A stretch of 64,000 nucleotides of DNA. Origin: Marinobacter xestospongiae (GTDB lineage: Bacteria > Pseudomonadota > Gammaproteobacteria > Pseudomonadales > Oleiphilaceae). The notes beneath the pieces are model-generated. The model had not been told where the DNA came from. It did not search any database and was given only the letters and a program-made list of their open reading frames with translations. Positions 35,285 through 44,597 of the stretch are shown one piece after another. The translations under genes and the position numbers were made by a program. Positions within the stretch are counted from its first letter, which is position 1. Every line of letters begins with the position of its first letter. The stretch spans positions 158,659 to 222,658 of the forward strand of contig NZ_JAKZAK010000006.1 in NCBI RefSeq assembly GCF_023156385.1. The letters run 5' to 3'.

Positions 35285-35935
35285 GTGTCATACAAGTTGC
35301 TTATCCCGGCTTTGATGCTCACCACATCTTCAATGAGCGCTCTGGCAGCGCCGATTTACCTCAATGAGTCGAACATTTCCGTCTCCGTGGGACAGGGCAC
35401 ATCAGCAGGCTCGTTCAACAACACGTTTTCCAATGGCAATACCATCCAGAAAGTCATTGATGCGCCAAATGCCGACGCAGCAGAGTTCCACAATCAGGGA
35501 ACCCATATCTGGTTCACGGCAGATGCTATTGGCGGAGGCCTGGAGCTGTTGTTCGATTTCGGCACTGAATACGACTTAAACACCCTGCATTTCTGGAACT
35601 ACACCGCCGAGAGCTACGATGTTGATAACATCAGTTTCAGTTTCTTCGATTCGTCAAACTCCGCCGTTGGCAGCCTGTCAGTATCACCCGACCTGGGCTC
35701 ATCGCCAGGAATCTACGCTCAAGACATCGCCCTCAGTGCTCCGCTGAACGTGCAGTACGTTACCGCATTTCTTACTGGCTCAAACCGACAGGTAGACTTT
35801 CAGAACATCGGTTTCACAGCAGAGTTGTCCGATCCTAAACCGGTTTCTGAATCCAGTGTCTTCGGGTTACTGGGGGTTGCCTTCGCCGCTATGATTGCCC
35901 GCCGCAGACGCACTCGCACTTCCGGGACTTACTAA
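35285..35935 (+). CDS. exported protein with PEP-CTERM-like C-terminal tail
   Basis: The 216-residue protein, read from a GTG with GGAGGAAT just upstream, has a signal peptide (SYKLLIPALMLTTSSMSALA, cut near residue 22). A beta-rich domain of about 165 residues follows, with discoidin-like character (LLFDFGTEYDLNTLHFWNYT), and contains no cysteine. The tail has the three parts of sorting signals: a short polar motif (KPVSESS), a hydrophobic helix (VFGLLGVAFAAMIA) and a basic end (RRRRTRT). The motif reads SES where PEP is expected, so exosortase processing is uncertain. Function unknown. Confidence 0.75.
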   Translation: MSYKLLIPALMLTTSSMSALAAPIYLNESNISVSVGQGTSAGSFNNTFSNGNTIQKVIDAPNADAAEFHNQGTHIWFTADAIGGGLELLFDFGTEYDLNTLHFWNYTAESYDVDNISFSFFDSSNSAVGSLSVSPDLGSSPGIYAQDIALSAPLNVQYVTAFLTGSNRQVDFQNIGFTAELSDPKPVSESSVFGLLGVAFAAMIARRRRTRTSGTY

Positions 35936-36000
35936 GCCTTTCCCTGCATTGGCATCGCCCCATCCTTGATAAAGACGGCTCGCTAAAGCTCTGCCGACGA

Positions 36001-36029
36001 AAAACGGCCCTGCGAAGGGCCGTTTTTTA
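36001..36029. terminator. bidirectional Rho-independent terminator
   Basis: The arms AAAACGGCCCT (36001-36011) and AGGGCCGTTTT (36016-36026) with a 4-base loop have an A run before and a T run after. It can therefore serve both the exported-protein gene and the convergent ETF-QO gene. Confidence 0.88.
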
Positions 36030-36043
36030 CACAAACAACAGAA

Positions 36044-37696
36044 TTACATGTTCGGGTAGTTGGGGCCACCGCCGCCTTCCGGCGTTACCCAGGTGATGTT
36101 CTGGGCCGGGTCCTTGATGTCGCAGGTTTTGCAGTGCACGCAGTTCTGGGCGTTGATCTGGAACTTCTTGCCGCTGCCATCGTCCGCTTCCACCACCTCG
36201 TATACACCCGCCGGGCAGTAACGCTGCGCAGGCTCGTCGTACTTGGGCAGGTTTTCCTTCAGCGGAATCTCGGCGTCTGTCAGTTTGAGGTGAACCGGCT
36301 GGTCTTCCTCGTGGTTGGTGTTGGATACAAACACCGATGACAGTCGATCAAACGTCAGCACGTTGTCCGGCTTCGGATAATTGATCTTTTTGGCCTCGGA
36401 TGCCGGCTTCAGGGTGGCGTAATCCGGTGTGGTGTCGTGGAAGGTGAGGGGCAGGCTACCGCGCAGGATGTTCTGCTCGAAGAATGCCACAGCGCCACCG
36501 ACGATGTTGCCGAACTTGTGCATGGCCGGGCCAAAGTTACGCTCGTCGTAGAGCTCCTTGTACAGCCAGCTGTTCTTGAAGCGATCGCCGAAGCTGGTGA
36601 TCTCTTCGCCAGACTTGCCTTCCTTCAATGCTTCAAAGACCGCTTCAGCACCCAGCAGACCAGACTTCATGGCGGTGTGAGAGCCTTTGATCTTGGAGCT
36701 GTTCAGCGTTCCGGCATCACAGCCCAGCAGCAGGCCGCCCGGGAAGCTCATCTTCGGTAGGGCGTTGAAGCCGCCCTTGGCGATAGCCCGGGCACCGTAG
36801 GCCACGCGCTTGCCGCCTTCCAGATATTTCTTCACTTCCGGGTGCAGCTTCAGGCGCTGGAATTCCTCAAACGGACTCAGGTGCGGGTTGCTGTAGGACA
36901 GGTCGGTAATCAGGCCAACGTAAACCTGGCCGTTTTCCAGGTGGTACAGGAAAGAACCACCGGTAGAGCCGGACTCGTTCAGCGGCCAGCCCGTGGTGTG
37001 AACCACCAGGCCCGGCTCGTGTTTGGCCGGATCGATATCCCACAGTTCCTTGATACCGATACCGTAGTGTTGTGGGTCTTTGCCTTCATCGAGGTTGTAA
37101 TCCTTGATCAGGCGCTTGCCCAGGTGACCACGGCAGCCTTCGGTGAACAGGGTGTACTTGGCGCGCAGTTCCATGCCAGGCATGAAGCCGTCTTTCTCAC
37201 TGCCATCACGGGCAACACCCATGTCACCGGTGATGATGCCTTTGACCTGGCCATCCTCAACGATGGTCTCGGAAGCGGCAAAGCCGGGGTATACCTCAAC
37301 GCCCAGGGCTTCGGCCTGCTCGGCCAGCCAGCGGCAGAGGTTGCCAAGACTGATGATGTAGTTGCCATGGTTGTGCATGTTGCGGGGCACAAAGGCGTTG
37401 GGAACCTTGGTGGCGGCTTCCTGGTTCTTGAGCAGGAAGATATCGTCCCGGGTTACCGGCGTGTTCAGCGGGGCGCCTTTTTCTTTCCAGTCCGGGAACA
37501 GTTCATTGAGGGCCGTCGGCTCAAATACGGTACCGGCGAGGATGTGCGCGCCGATCTCCGAACCTTTTTCGACAACACAGACGGTCAGTTCTTCGCCAGC
37601 TTCCTGCGCCAACTGCATGACGCGGCAGGCCGCTGACAGGCCGGCAGGGCCTCCGCCGACGATCAGAACATCAAATTCCATCGATTCGCGTTCCAC
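36044..37696 (-). CDS. electron transfer flavoprotein-ubiquinone oxidoreductase
   Basis: ETF-QO passes electrons from ETF (acyl-CoA and other dehydrogenases) to ubiquinone at the inner membrane. The 550-residue protein has the FAD motif DVLIVGGGPAGLSAACRVM, a ubiquinone-region segment and a C-terminal 4Fe-4S site with cysteines in RYCPAGVYE and NCVHCKTCDIKDP. The GTG at 37696 is chosen as start: GAGGAG lies just upstream, and pseudomonad homologues begin with the same MERE-MEFDV sequence. It diverges from etfBA across a 754-base region. Confidence 0.95.
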   Translation of the reverse strand: MERESMEFDVLIVGGGPAGLSAACRVMQLAQEAGEELTVCVVEKGSEIGAHILAGTVFEPTALNELFPDWKEKGAPLNTPVTRDDIFLLKNQEAATKVPNAFVPRNMHNHGNYIISLGNLCRWLAEQAEALGVEVYPGFAASETIVEDGQVKGIITGDMGVARDGSEKDGFMPGMELRAKYTLFTEGCRGHLGKRLIKDYNLDEGKDPQHYGIGIKELWDIDPAKHEPGLVVHTTGWPLNESGSTGGSFLYHLENGQVYVGLITDLSYSNPHLSPFEEFQRLKLHPEVKKYLEGGKRVAYGARAIAKGGFNALPKMSFPGGLLLGCDAGTLNSSKIKGSHTAMKSGLLGAEAVFEALKEGKSGEEITSFGDRFKNSWLYKELYDERNFGPAMHKFGNIVGGAVAFFEQNILRGSLPLTFHDTTPDYATLKPASEAKKINYPKPDNVLTFDRLSSVFVSNTNHEEDQPVHLKLTDAEIPLKENLPKYDEPAQRYCPAGVYEVVEADDGSGKKFQINAQNCVHCKTCDIKDPAQNITWVTPEGGGGPNYPNM

Positions 37697-38450
37697 GTTG
37701 GTCTCCTCAAACTTCTTAGTGGATATAAGGACTTCGACGCTCGGTCGCTCAACCGCCCGGCGCGCGCGGCCACCGGAATAACAGAGCAAGCTGTTTCGAA
37801 TTGCGAAGAAAAATCCTGTCTCTCTATTTTTGCTGGCAGCCACCAGGCCGCTCAGGGGGCGTAATAATAGCGGACTCTGGCCGCCTACACGACTCCCGAA
37901 GGCCACTTTGGCTGGCCTTATGGCCCTCTAGGATATAACAATCGCAGAATCAAACAAACGTTTGTTTGAATTTTGCCGATTCCTTTGGCATTGTTAGCTG
38001 GCTCACAGCGTTTGAGCGCGTGACCCCAGGCCTGCACTGACTGCGGCCAGGGAAATCACGGGCGGAGTTCCGTCTCTTGCGATCGGGCGCTTCCTTAATA
38101 GAAGACGCCTGAAACCGGGGAGGGCCAACACGGGTGTAATTTGAGTCGTTTTTTAGTATCGTCTCATCGCACCGTGGACGTCAATACACCCTTCCGTTGG
38201 CCTATATAGCGGCTTTCGGGCGTCGTTGGGGACTATTGACCCGCCCGGGCTTTGCCTTCAGTATTAGGGCGCCCTGACCGTGAGTCCTGCGCTTAGGTAC
38301 TGTTTGAACAGCCGGTTTGTACCCGCGGGTTCACCGGTACGACAGGAATCATGAATACTCTGCCGCCGTGCTGACCAACTCCAAGCGAAGCCATTCGCGA
38401 GTATTTCTGATTGCGAGTCATTAAACCCATCGTAGAAGAACGAGGAATCT
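37697..38450. promoter_or_regulatory. long divergent control region between ETF-QO and etfBA
   Basis: These 754 bases hold no convincing gene. They contain the palindrome at 37950-37969, an A/T-rich patch around it and, near 38440, the GAGGAA ribosome-binding site of etfB. The distance from the palindrome to etfB (about 480 bases) is long for a simple operator. It is nearer the ETF-QO start (about 255 bases). Confidence 0.5.
37950..37969. promoter_or_regulatory. perfect 20-bp palindrome, PsrA-like operator
   Basis: The arms TCAAACAAAC and GTTTGTTTGA meet with no spacer. The core fits the GAAAC/CAAAC-n-GTTTG pattern bound by PsrA, the TetR-family fatty-acid sensor of pseudomonads. In P. aeruginosa PsrA is known to control the etf genes. 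Identity of the regulator here is inferred. Confidence 0.7.
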
Positions 38451-39200
38451 ATGAAGGTTCTGGTCGCTGTAAAACGAGTAATCGACTACAACGTTAAGGT
38501 GCGGGTAAAACCGGACAACACCGGCGTTGATCTCGCCAACGTCAAGATGGCAATGAACCCTTTCTGTGAAATCGCGGTAGAAGAAGCGGTTCGCCTGAAA
38601 GAGAAGGGCGTTGCTACTGAAATCGTCGTGGTTTCCATTGGTCCCAAGGCCGCCCAAGAGCAGATCCGTACCGCTCTGGCACTGGGTGCCGACCGTGGTA
38701 TCCATATCGAAACAGAAGAAGAGGTTCAGTCTCTCGAAGCGGCCAAGCTGCTCAAGTCTGTTGTCGAGAAGGAAGAGCCCAAGCTGGTTATCCTGGGCAA
38801 GCAGTCCATCGATTCCGACAACAACCAGACTGGCCAGATGCTGGCCGCGCTGACCGGTATGGGTCAGGGCACCTTCGCTTCCGAAGTTGTTGTTGACGGT
38901 GAGAAAGTAAACGTTACCCGTGAGGTTGACGGTGGTCTGATGACTGTCTCCCTGAACCTCCCGGCGGTGGTCACCACCGACCTTCGTCTCAACGAGCCGC
39001 GCTACGCTTCTCTGCCGAACATCATGAAGGCCAAGAAGAAGCCGCTCGAGGCTATCAGCCCGGCCGATCTGGGTGTTGAGATCGCCCCGCGCCTGTCCAC
39101 CCTGAAAGTTGAAGCTCCGGCAGCACGCCAGGCGGGCATCAAGGTGGCTGACGTTGCGGAACTCGTTGATAAACTGAAGAACGAAGCGAAGGTGATCTAA
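38451..39200 (+). CDS. etfB: electron transfer flavoprotein beta subunit
   Basis: The 249-residue protein has the ETF-beta opening [20 protein letters not shown], the AMP-binding region and the recognition-loop block [21 protein letters not shown] near the C-terminus. With EtfA it forms the soluble dimer that takes electrons from fatty-acid and amino-acid dehydrogenases. The alpha gene starts at the next base after its stop. A shadow frame of about 650 codons lies on the other strand of etfBA and is not coding. Confidence 0.95.
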   Translation: MKVLVAVKRVIDYNVKVRVKPDNTGVDLANVKMAMNPFCEIAVEEAVRLKEKGVATEIVVVSIGPKAAQEQIRTALALGADRGIHIETEEEVQSLEAAKLLKSVVEKEEPKLVILGKQSIDSDNNQTGQMLAALTGMGQGTFASEVVVDGEKVNVTREVDGGLMTVSLNLPAVVTTDLRLNEPRYASLPNIMKAKKKPLEAISPADLGVEIAPRLSTLKVEAPAARQAGIKVADVAELVDKLKNEAKVI

Positions 39201-40136
39201 ATGAGCATCCTGGTAATTGCTGAACACGATAACAGCAGCCTGAAACAGGCTACCCAAAGCGTGGTTGCTGCGGCCAAGGCCATCGGCGGCGATGTGGACG
39301 TTCTGGTTGCCGGCGAAAACTGCGGCGGTGTTGCCGAAGCAGCTGCCAAAGTTGATGGCGTGAACAAGGTTCTGGTTGCCGACAACGCAGCCTACGGCCA
39401 CTTCCTGGCTGAAAACCTGTCCGAGCTGGTTGCCGAAGCAGGCAAAGGCTACAGCCACATTCTCGCGGCTGCCGGTACTACTGGCAAAGACTTCATGCCG
39501 CGCGTTGCTGCGCTGCTGGACGTTGCCCAGATCTCCGACATCATCCGTGTTGAATCTGAAGACACCTTCGTTCGTCCGATCTACGCCGGTAACGCCATCG
39601 CGACCGTCAAGAGCAGCGACAGCGTGAAGGTCATCACCGTTCGTCCGACCGCGTTCGACGCCGTACCGGCCGAAGGTGGTTCCGCAGCGGTTGAGGCCCT
39701 GGACACTGTTAAGGACGCCGGCCTGTCTTCCTTCGTTGGCGAAGAGAAAGCCGAATCCGATCGTCCGGACCTGGCCAGCGCCGGTATCGTCATCTCCGGT
39801 GGCCGTGGCATGCAGAACGGCGACAACTTCAAGATGCTTGAAGAAGTGGCTGATGTTCTGGGTGCGGCCGTTGGTGCCTCCCGTGCCGCTGTTGACGCCG
39901 GTTTCGTACCGAACGACATGCAGGTAGGTCAGACCGGTAAGATCGTTGCTCCGCAGCTGTACATTGCCGTCGGCATCTCCGGCGCCATCCAGCACCTGGC
40001 GGGTATGTCTGACTCCAAAGTGATCGTTGCGATCAACAAGGACGAAGAAGCACCGATCTTCCAGGTAGCGGACTACGGCCTGGTTGCCGACCTGTTCGAA
40101 GCGGTACCCCAGCTCAAGGAAGAACTGCAGAAGTAA
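39201..40136 (+). CDS. etfA: electron transfer flavoprotein alpha subunit
   Basis: The 311-residue protein has the N-terminal ETF domain and the C-terminal FAD-binding domain with [14 protein letters not shown] and the signature [17 protein letters not shown]. It is the FAD-holding subunit. Cotranscribed with etfB without spacing, it ends 14 bases before a strong terminator. Confidence 0.95.
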   Translation: MSILVIAEHDNSSLKQATQSVVAAAKAIGGDVDVLVAGENCGGVAEAAAKVDGVNKVLVADNAAYGHFLAENLSELVAEAGKGYSHILAAAGTTGKDFMPRVAALLDVAQISDIIRVESEDTFVRPIYAGNAIATVKSSDSVKVITVRPTAFDAVPAEGGSAAVEALDTVKDAGLSSFVGEEKAESDRPDLASAGIVISGGRGMQNGDNFKMLEEVADVLGAAVGASRAAVDAGFVPNDMQVGQTGKIVAPQLYIAVGISGAIQHLAGMSDSKVIVAINKDEEAPIFQVADYGLVADLFEAVPQLKEELQK

Positions 40137-40149
40137 GTTCTTCCCGAGC

Positions 40150-40182
40150 AAAAAAAGAGCGCCAATTGGCGCTCTTTTTTTT
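40150..40182. terminator. Rho-independent terminator after etfA, bidirectional
   Basis: The arms GAGCGCC (40157-40163) and GGCGCTC (40168-40174) are extended by A6 before and T8 after, around an AATT loop. It can end etfBA and also the opposing minus-strand gene that stops at 40213. Confidence 0.9.
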
Positions 40183-40212
40183 GCCTGTTGTTGGTCAAAA
40201 ACTGTCGGCCAC

Positions 40213-40656
40213 TCAGCGTTCCGACTTGTCCTCATCCTTGCCGCGTTGGCCGACCATATCTCCCAACACATGCAGCACCCGGTTGGTGGAGCGGATCGCC
40301 CGATAGAGGCTGCGGGTGGTGTCATCGTGCACCTCCCGGGCACGGCGGGCCTTGGCCCGGAACTCATCGGAGGTGGAGTAGCGGTCCACCAGATCAAATG
40401 TCACCCCGGTTATGGTCCGGTGCAGCGCCTCCACCGCCGTGGTGCCGCCGTGGACGCTCTCTTCCATCAGTTTCTTGCGGTTACGCCGTTCCAGTCGCTC
40501 CAGTCGCCGCCGCCCGGCCTCGCTGCGATCCCGGAGCAGGGCACACTCAAGCTGCCGGCCCAGCAGATGATTGCGCCACGCCGCTCGCACAGCCAGAGCC
40601 ACCAACGCCAGGGTCACCAGTGCAGGAATCAGGGTTACGCCTTGAATCAGTGACAT
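40213..40656 (-). CDS. membrane-anchored protein, unknown
   Basis: The 147-residue protein has one N-terminal membrane segment (LIPALVTLALVALAVRAAW) and a strongly basic, helical soluble part (RRRLERLERRNRKKLMEE) with a conserved-looking TITGVTFDLVDRYSTSDEFR block. The next gene on the same strand upstream also encodes a single-pass protein with a charged tail, 9 bases away. The pair is likely one operon of unknown role. Confidence 0.7.
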   Translation of the reverse strand: MSLIQGVTLIPALVTLALVALAVRAAWRNHLLGRQLECALLRDRSEAGRRRLERLERRNRKKLMEESVHGGTTAVEALHRTITGVTFDLVDRYSTSDEFRAKARRAREVHDDTTRSLYRAIRSTNRVLHVLGDMVGQRGKDEDKSER

Positions 40657-40665
40657 GGCATCTCC

Positions 40666-40989
40666 TCAGCGGTACTCGATCTGCAGGTCGACGTCGATGT
40701 CCCGCTCTTTCAACTCCAGCGCCAGCTCTTCCTGGACCTGCTGGTACACCATGCGGGTGACCATCACCGGCAGCCGGTCCGCCACCATTCGCGCCGAGCG
40801 GGATTCCCGCTTGGCCAGCACCAGAGGATCGCGGACCTTCAGGGTCAGCACCATCTCCGGCTCCAGATTCTCTTCGCCACGTCGGGCCAGCGTTCGTGCA
40901 AACAGGCGCTGCTGCCGGCGCAGGGCCACATAGAGCAGGCCTGTCACCACAGCCAGCGCTACAAACGCAGTCAGCAGTAGATAGCTCAC
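40666..40989 (-). CDS. small membrane-anchored protein, unknown
   Basis: The 107-residue protein has an N-terminal membrane helix (LLTAFVALAVVTGLLYVAL), then a basic linker and a mixed-charge domain ending VDLQIEYR. No family recognised. It is the first gene of a two-gene unit with the gene stopping at 40213. Confidence 0.7.
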   Translation of the reverse strand: MSYLLLTAFVALAVVTGLLYVALRRQQRLFARTLARRGEENLEPEMVLTLKVRDPLVLAKRESRSARMVADRLPVMVTRMVYQQVQEELALELKERDIDVDLQIEYR

Positions 40990-41243
40990 ACCAGGTTCCT
41001 CATCGCTGTCATTGTCGTTATCCGACCCAATGTTTGAATATCAGGCACAGTGTGCAGTAGCCGGCCGGGAATGCGATTGGCCGCCCAGACAGCCCCCTCG
41101 CCGAAAAACAGACAGCTTCCTTTGCCGCAGAAACATCAGCCCTTTCGCAAAAAACAGAAAGCGTCCAGGCAGTTGCAGGCCACTGCCGATATTTGCGCCA
41201 GATCGCGAATCGCGCCACACTTTTCGGCGTTACCGCCCAACGG

Positions 41244-41675
41244 ATGGATAGAACGATGATATGGTTGAAAGCCTTCGTCAGTGGCTTCCTGGCGACACTG
41301 ATTTTTCATCAGGGTCTGTTTACCCTGTTTCACGTCGCCGGTGCGGTTGCCGCCGAACCGTTCAACTTCGAGCCTGTTCCGCCCCTGGGAATTCCCGCTG
41401 TGGTGTCACTGTCGTTCTTCGGTGGCCTATGGGGGCTGGTGCTGTGGGCCCTGCTTGGGCGCCTGGCAACCAAACCGTTTTGGGCCCTGTCGGTGGTATT
41501 GGGGGCGATCTTCCCAACCGCGGTGGCGATGCTGGTGGTCTTCCCACTCAAAGGTCTGGCCGTTACCCAGACGACCTGGCTGGGCGGTTTGCTGCTTAAC
41601 GGATTCTGGGGGCTGGGGGTGGCGGTTTTCCTGGCCCTGATGGGAGCACGGCGCCCGCCTGATCCGATCTCTTGA
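41244..41675 (+). CDS. multi-pass membrane protein, unknown
   Basis: The 143-residue protein has four hydrophobic helices separated by short loops. The first is IWLKAFVSGFLATLIFHQGL and includes a His in the membrane. A second ATG four codons in is also possible. It looks like a small family of integral membrane proteins of marine and soil proteobacteria. Function unknown. It ends 34 bases before the next gene. Confidence 0.75.
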   Translation: MDRTMIWLKAFVSGFLATLIFHQGLFTLFHVAGAVAAEPFNFEPVPPLGIPAVVSLSFFGGLWGLVLWALLGRLATKPFWALSVVLGAIFPTAVAMLVVFPLKGLAVTQTTWLGGLLLNGFWGLGVAVFLALMGARRPPDPIS

Positions 41676-41709
41676 CGTTTCACTTCGCTCTAATGGCTAA
41701 GGGAGCACT

Positions 41710-42945
41710 ATGGAAAAGCAACAGTTCGACCTGGTGGTGTTTGGTGCCACCAGTTTTGTGGGACAGATTCTCACTCGCTACCTGACAGAGACTTACGGCG
41801 TCGGCGGCACCGTCAGTTGGGCCATCGCCGGCCGCTCCGGCCACAAGCTGGAAACCCTCAAGAATGAGCTGGGCGAAAGCGCCCGGGAGCTTCCGATCCT
41901 GCTGGCCGATGCCAGTCGCCCGGACTCCCTCGACGAACTGTGCCGGCAGACCCGGGTCATCATCTCCACCGTCGGCCCTTACGCGCTGTACGGTGAACCG
42001 CTGATAAAAGCCTGTGTCACCTCCGGTACCGACTACTGCGACCTCACTGGCGAAGTGCAGTGGATTCGCGCCATGATCGAGCGCTACGAGGATCAGGCCA
42101 AGGCCTCTGGCGCCCGCATCGTCCATTGCTGCGGCTTTGATTCCATTCCTTCTGACCTTGGCGTGCTGTTCCTGCAGCAACAGGCACGGCAGACCTATGG
42201 TCATCCCTGCACCCAGGTCAAGATGCGGGTCAAGGCTGCCAAGGGCGAGTTCTCCGGTGGCACCGTCGCCAGCCTGATGAACGTTGCCAAAGAAGCCGCT
42301 GCCGATCCGGGCCTGCGCAAGGAGCTGGCCAATCCGTTCTCCATCTGCCCGCCGGGACACCGCTCAAGCCAGCGCCAGCCCAACGTAAAATCAGCCACTT
42401 ACGATAAGGACTTCGACGCCTGGACAGCACCGTTCGTGATGGCGGCGATCAACACCCGCATCGTTCATCGCAGCAACGCACTGATGGCGACCGGCTACGG
42501 CAAGGAGTTCCTCTACGACGAAGCCATGCTCACCGGGCGTGGACTCAAGGGCAGGGCGACCGCCTACGCCATCACTGCGGCCCTCGGTGGATTCCTGGCA
42601 GCCTCGGCCATCAAGCCAACCCGCTGGGCCCTGGAGCGCTTTGTGGTGCCCAAACCCGGCGAGGGCCCAAGCCCGGAAGCCCAGGAGAACGGCTTCTACG
42701 ATCTGCGGTTTGTGGGCCATACCGAGGCCGGCGAGAGCATCCGCACCCGGGTCACTGGCGACCGGGACCCGGGCTATGGCTCCACCGGCAAAATGCTGGG
42801 TGAGGCCGGCGCCTGTCTGGCGTTCGACCTCGACCCGGACGCCCCCGGCGGCTTCTGGACTCCAGCCAGTCTGCTGGGCCAGTCTCTGCTGGACCGGCTG
42901 ACCACCCGCGCAGGCCTGCGCTTCGAACTGCTGGAGAACAACTGA
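41710..42945 (+). CDS. saccharopine dehydrogenase-like/trans-acting enoyl reductase family protein
   Basis: The 411-residue protein has the Rossmann start LVVFGATSFVGQILTRYL and the family block IVHCCGFDSIPSDLGVLFLQ (about residue 137). Mycobacterial members reduce enoyl groups in lipid synthesis, and others act on unknown substrates. The fold lacks the catalytic lysine-pathway elements, so saccharopine itself is unlikely. It converges with cydC, whose stop is 8 bases away. Confidence 0.88.
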   Translation: MEKQQFDLVVFGATSFVGQILTRYLTETYGVGGTVSWAIAGRSGHKLETLKNELGESARELPILLADASRPDSLDELCRQTRVIISTVGPYALYGEPLIKACVTSGTDYCDLTGEVQWIRAMIERYEDQAKASGARIVHCCGFDSIPSDLGVLFLQQQARQTYGHPCTQVKMRVKAAKGEFSGGTVASLMNVAKEAAADPGLRKELANPFSICPPGHRSSQRQPNVKSATYDKDFDAWTAPFVMAAINTRIVHRSNALMATGYGKEFLYDEAMLTGRGLKGRATAYAITAALGGFLAASAIKPTRWALERFVVPKPGEGPSPEAQENGFYDLRFVGHTEAGESIRTRVTGDRDPGYGSTGKMLGEAGACLAFDLDPDAPGGFWTPASLLGQSLLDRLTTRAGLRFELLENN

Positions 42946-42953
42946 GGGCAGGG

Positions 42954-44597
42954 TCAGCGCTGGTCCAGGTGGATCACCTGTCGCACCGGGACCAGCGCGT
43001 CCTCGTCATGGGCCAGCACCACCACGGTTCGACCTTCCAGCCAGGCGGGTAGCTGCTGGCAGATCCGCTCCCGGGTGGCCCGGTCCAGGCCGGTAAACGG
43101 CTCATCCAGAATCACCAGATCCGCCGGATGCAGCAGCACCCGCGCCAGCGCCACCCGCCGGGCCTCACCGCCAGACAGCTTGCTGCCGTAAGCCCCCAGC
43201 CAGGTATCCAGGCGCCCGCGACTGGCTGCAATCCGCTCGCCAAGCCCCACCAGTTCCAGCACCCGCCACAGGGTTTCATCCGATACCGGACGGCCATCCG
43301 GCACCAGATTGGCCCTCAGCGTATCGTCCAGCAGGGTGGTCTGCTGGGTCAGATAGGCGACCCGGGCCGCCGGCACGCCTTCTCGTTGGCCCGCTGCCAG
43401 CGGCGCACACCCGGCCAGGGCATCCGCCAACGACGACTTGCCGCTACCGGAGCGGCCCACAATCCCCAGCCAGTCTCCCGCCTCAAGCGTCAGAGTCAGC
43501 CCCTTCAGGACCGGCTCCAGCCCCGCAGGGCCAATATCGGCATTGCGTAGGCAGATTCCGGTTTGAACGCGATCGTTGCTGTCGCCAGCCCGCTCTCGGC
43601 CAGAGCCAGAGCCAGGAACAAGGGGGCCACTGTCGCGATTCAGCCGCGCCGCGGATGTCACGGTGGCGCCCAGGCGTCCGAACGCTTCCGGCAGTTGGCC
43701 ATAGACCTCCACCAATCCCAGCAGTGCCAGAGGCAGAATCACCGCCACCGGCCCGGTAATCGCACCCGCCGCCATCTGCTGAAGCCCCAGCACAAGCGCG
43801 GTCAGCGCCGCGAGGTTCACCAGCACCCCGGCCAGGGCCTGATGCCAGGCGGTGCGAGTATCCACCACCACCTGACCGGCCATGTAGTCGTCCCCCCGGG
43901 CTGACAGCGCCTGCTGTTGCTGAGGCAGCAAACCGGCGGCTCGTAGTTCCGCCTGACCCTCCAGGTGTTCGATAGTGGCTGCTCGCAGATCCGCCTGCTG
44001 CACCATGATGGCAGCGGCATGGTCACCGGTACGCAGGTGCAGCAGCACCGTGGCAACCAGGAAGCCGGCGGCCAACAGCACCGCCAGCGCCAATGCCAGC
44101 AGCGGTGACACCAGCCACCAGGCCACCAGCACCAGACCCACGCTGACCAACAGCGCCAGCGCGGTGGGGGCGATGAGGCGCAAATAGAGACTGTCCATCG
44201 CATCCAGATCCGTGGTCAGCCGATTCAGCCAGTCAGCGCCACGCAGCGATCGCAGATGGCGGTAGGACTGTCGCGCCAGACCCCGGAACAGCTGAATCCG
44301 GACATCCGCCAACAGTTGCAGGACGGTGTCGTGGTTGTAGAGTCGCTCCAGATAGCGCGCCACCGTCCGCGTCACCGCAAAACCGCGGATACCGCCACCG
44401 GGGGTGTAAATGTCGAGACTGGCCTGGATGCCGGCGGCAAGCAGCAACCCGGTCACCGCAGTGGCGGTGATGAACCAGCCCGACAGCGCCAGCAGACCCA
44501 GGCCTGAGAGCAGCGTCAGCAGAATCAAGCCGGCACCGACAAGCAGTCGTGAACGGCGGCGCTGGATCACTCGGAGCCAGGGAAGCAGTTCAGACAT
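42954..44597 (-). CDS. cydC: ABC exporter subunit CydC
   Basis: The 547-residue half-transporter has six N-terminal membrane helices and an ATPase domain with Walker A GIVGRSGSGKSSLADAL, signature LSGGEARRVALARVLL and Walker B DLVILDEPFTGLDRA. CydDC exports cysteine and glutathione to the periplasm and is needed to assemble bd oxidase. The start MSELLPWLRV is preferred over an ATG four codons upstream; it overlaps the end of cydD by 8 bases. Confidence 0.95.
   Translation of the reverse strand: MSELLPWLRVIQRRRSRLLVGAGLILLTLLSGLGLLALSGWFITATAVTGLLLAAGIQASLDIYTPGGGIRGFAVTRTVARYLERLYNHDTVLQLLADVRIQLFRGLARQSYRHLRSLRGADWLNRLTTDLDAMDSLYLRLIAPTALALLVSVGLVLVAWWLVSPLLALALAVLLAAGFLVATVLLHLRTGDHAAAIMVQQADLRAATIEHLEGQAELRAAGLLPQQQQALSARGDDYMAGQVVVDTRTAWHQALAGVLVNLAALTALVLGLQQMAAGAITGPVAVILPLALLGLVEVYGQLPEAFGRLGATVTSAARLNRDSGPLVPGSGSGRERAGDSNDRVQTGICLRNADIGPAGLEPVLKGLTLTLEAGDWLGIVGRSGSGKSSLADALAGCAPLAAGQREGVPAARVAYLTQQTTLLDDTLRANLVPDGRPVSDETLWRVLELVGLGERIAASRGRLDTWLGAYGSKLSGGEARRVALARVLLHPADLVILDEPFTGLDRATRERICQQLPAWLEGRTVVVLAHDEDALVPVRQVIHLDQR

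Noticed and set aside
38421..40397. A minus-strand open frame of 658 codons over etfBA
   Set aside because: It is the antisense shadow of two clear ETF genes. Its product resembles no protein and it runs through the etfA terminator.
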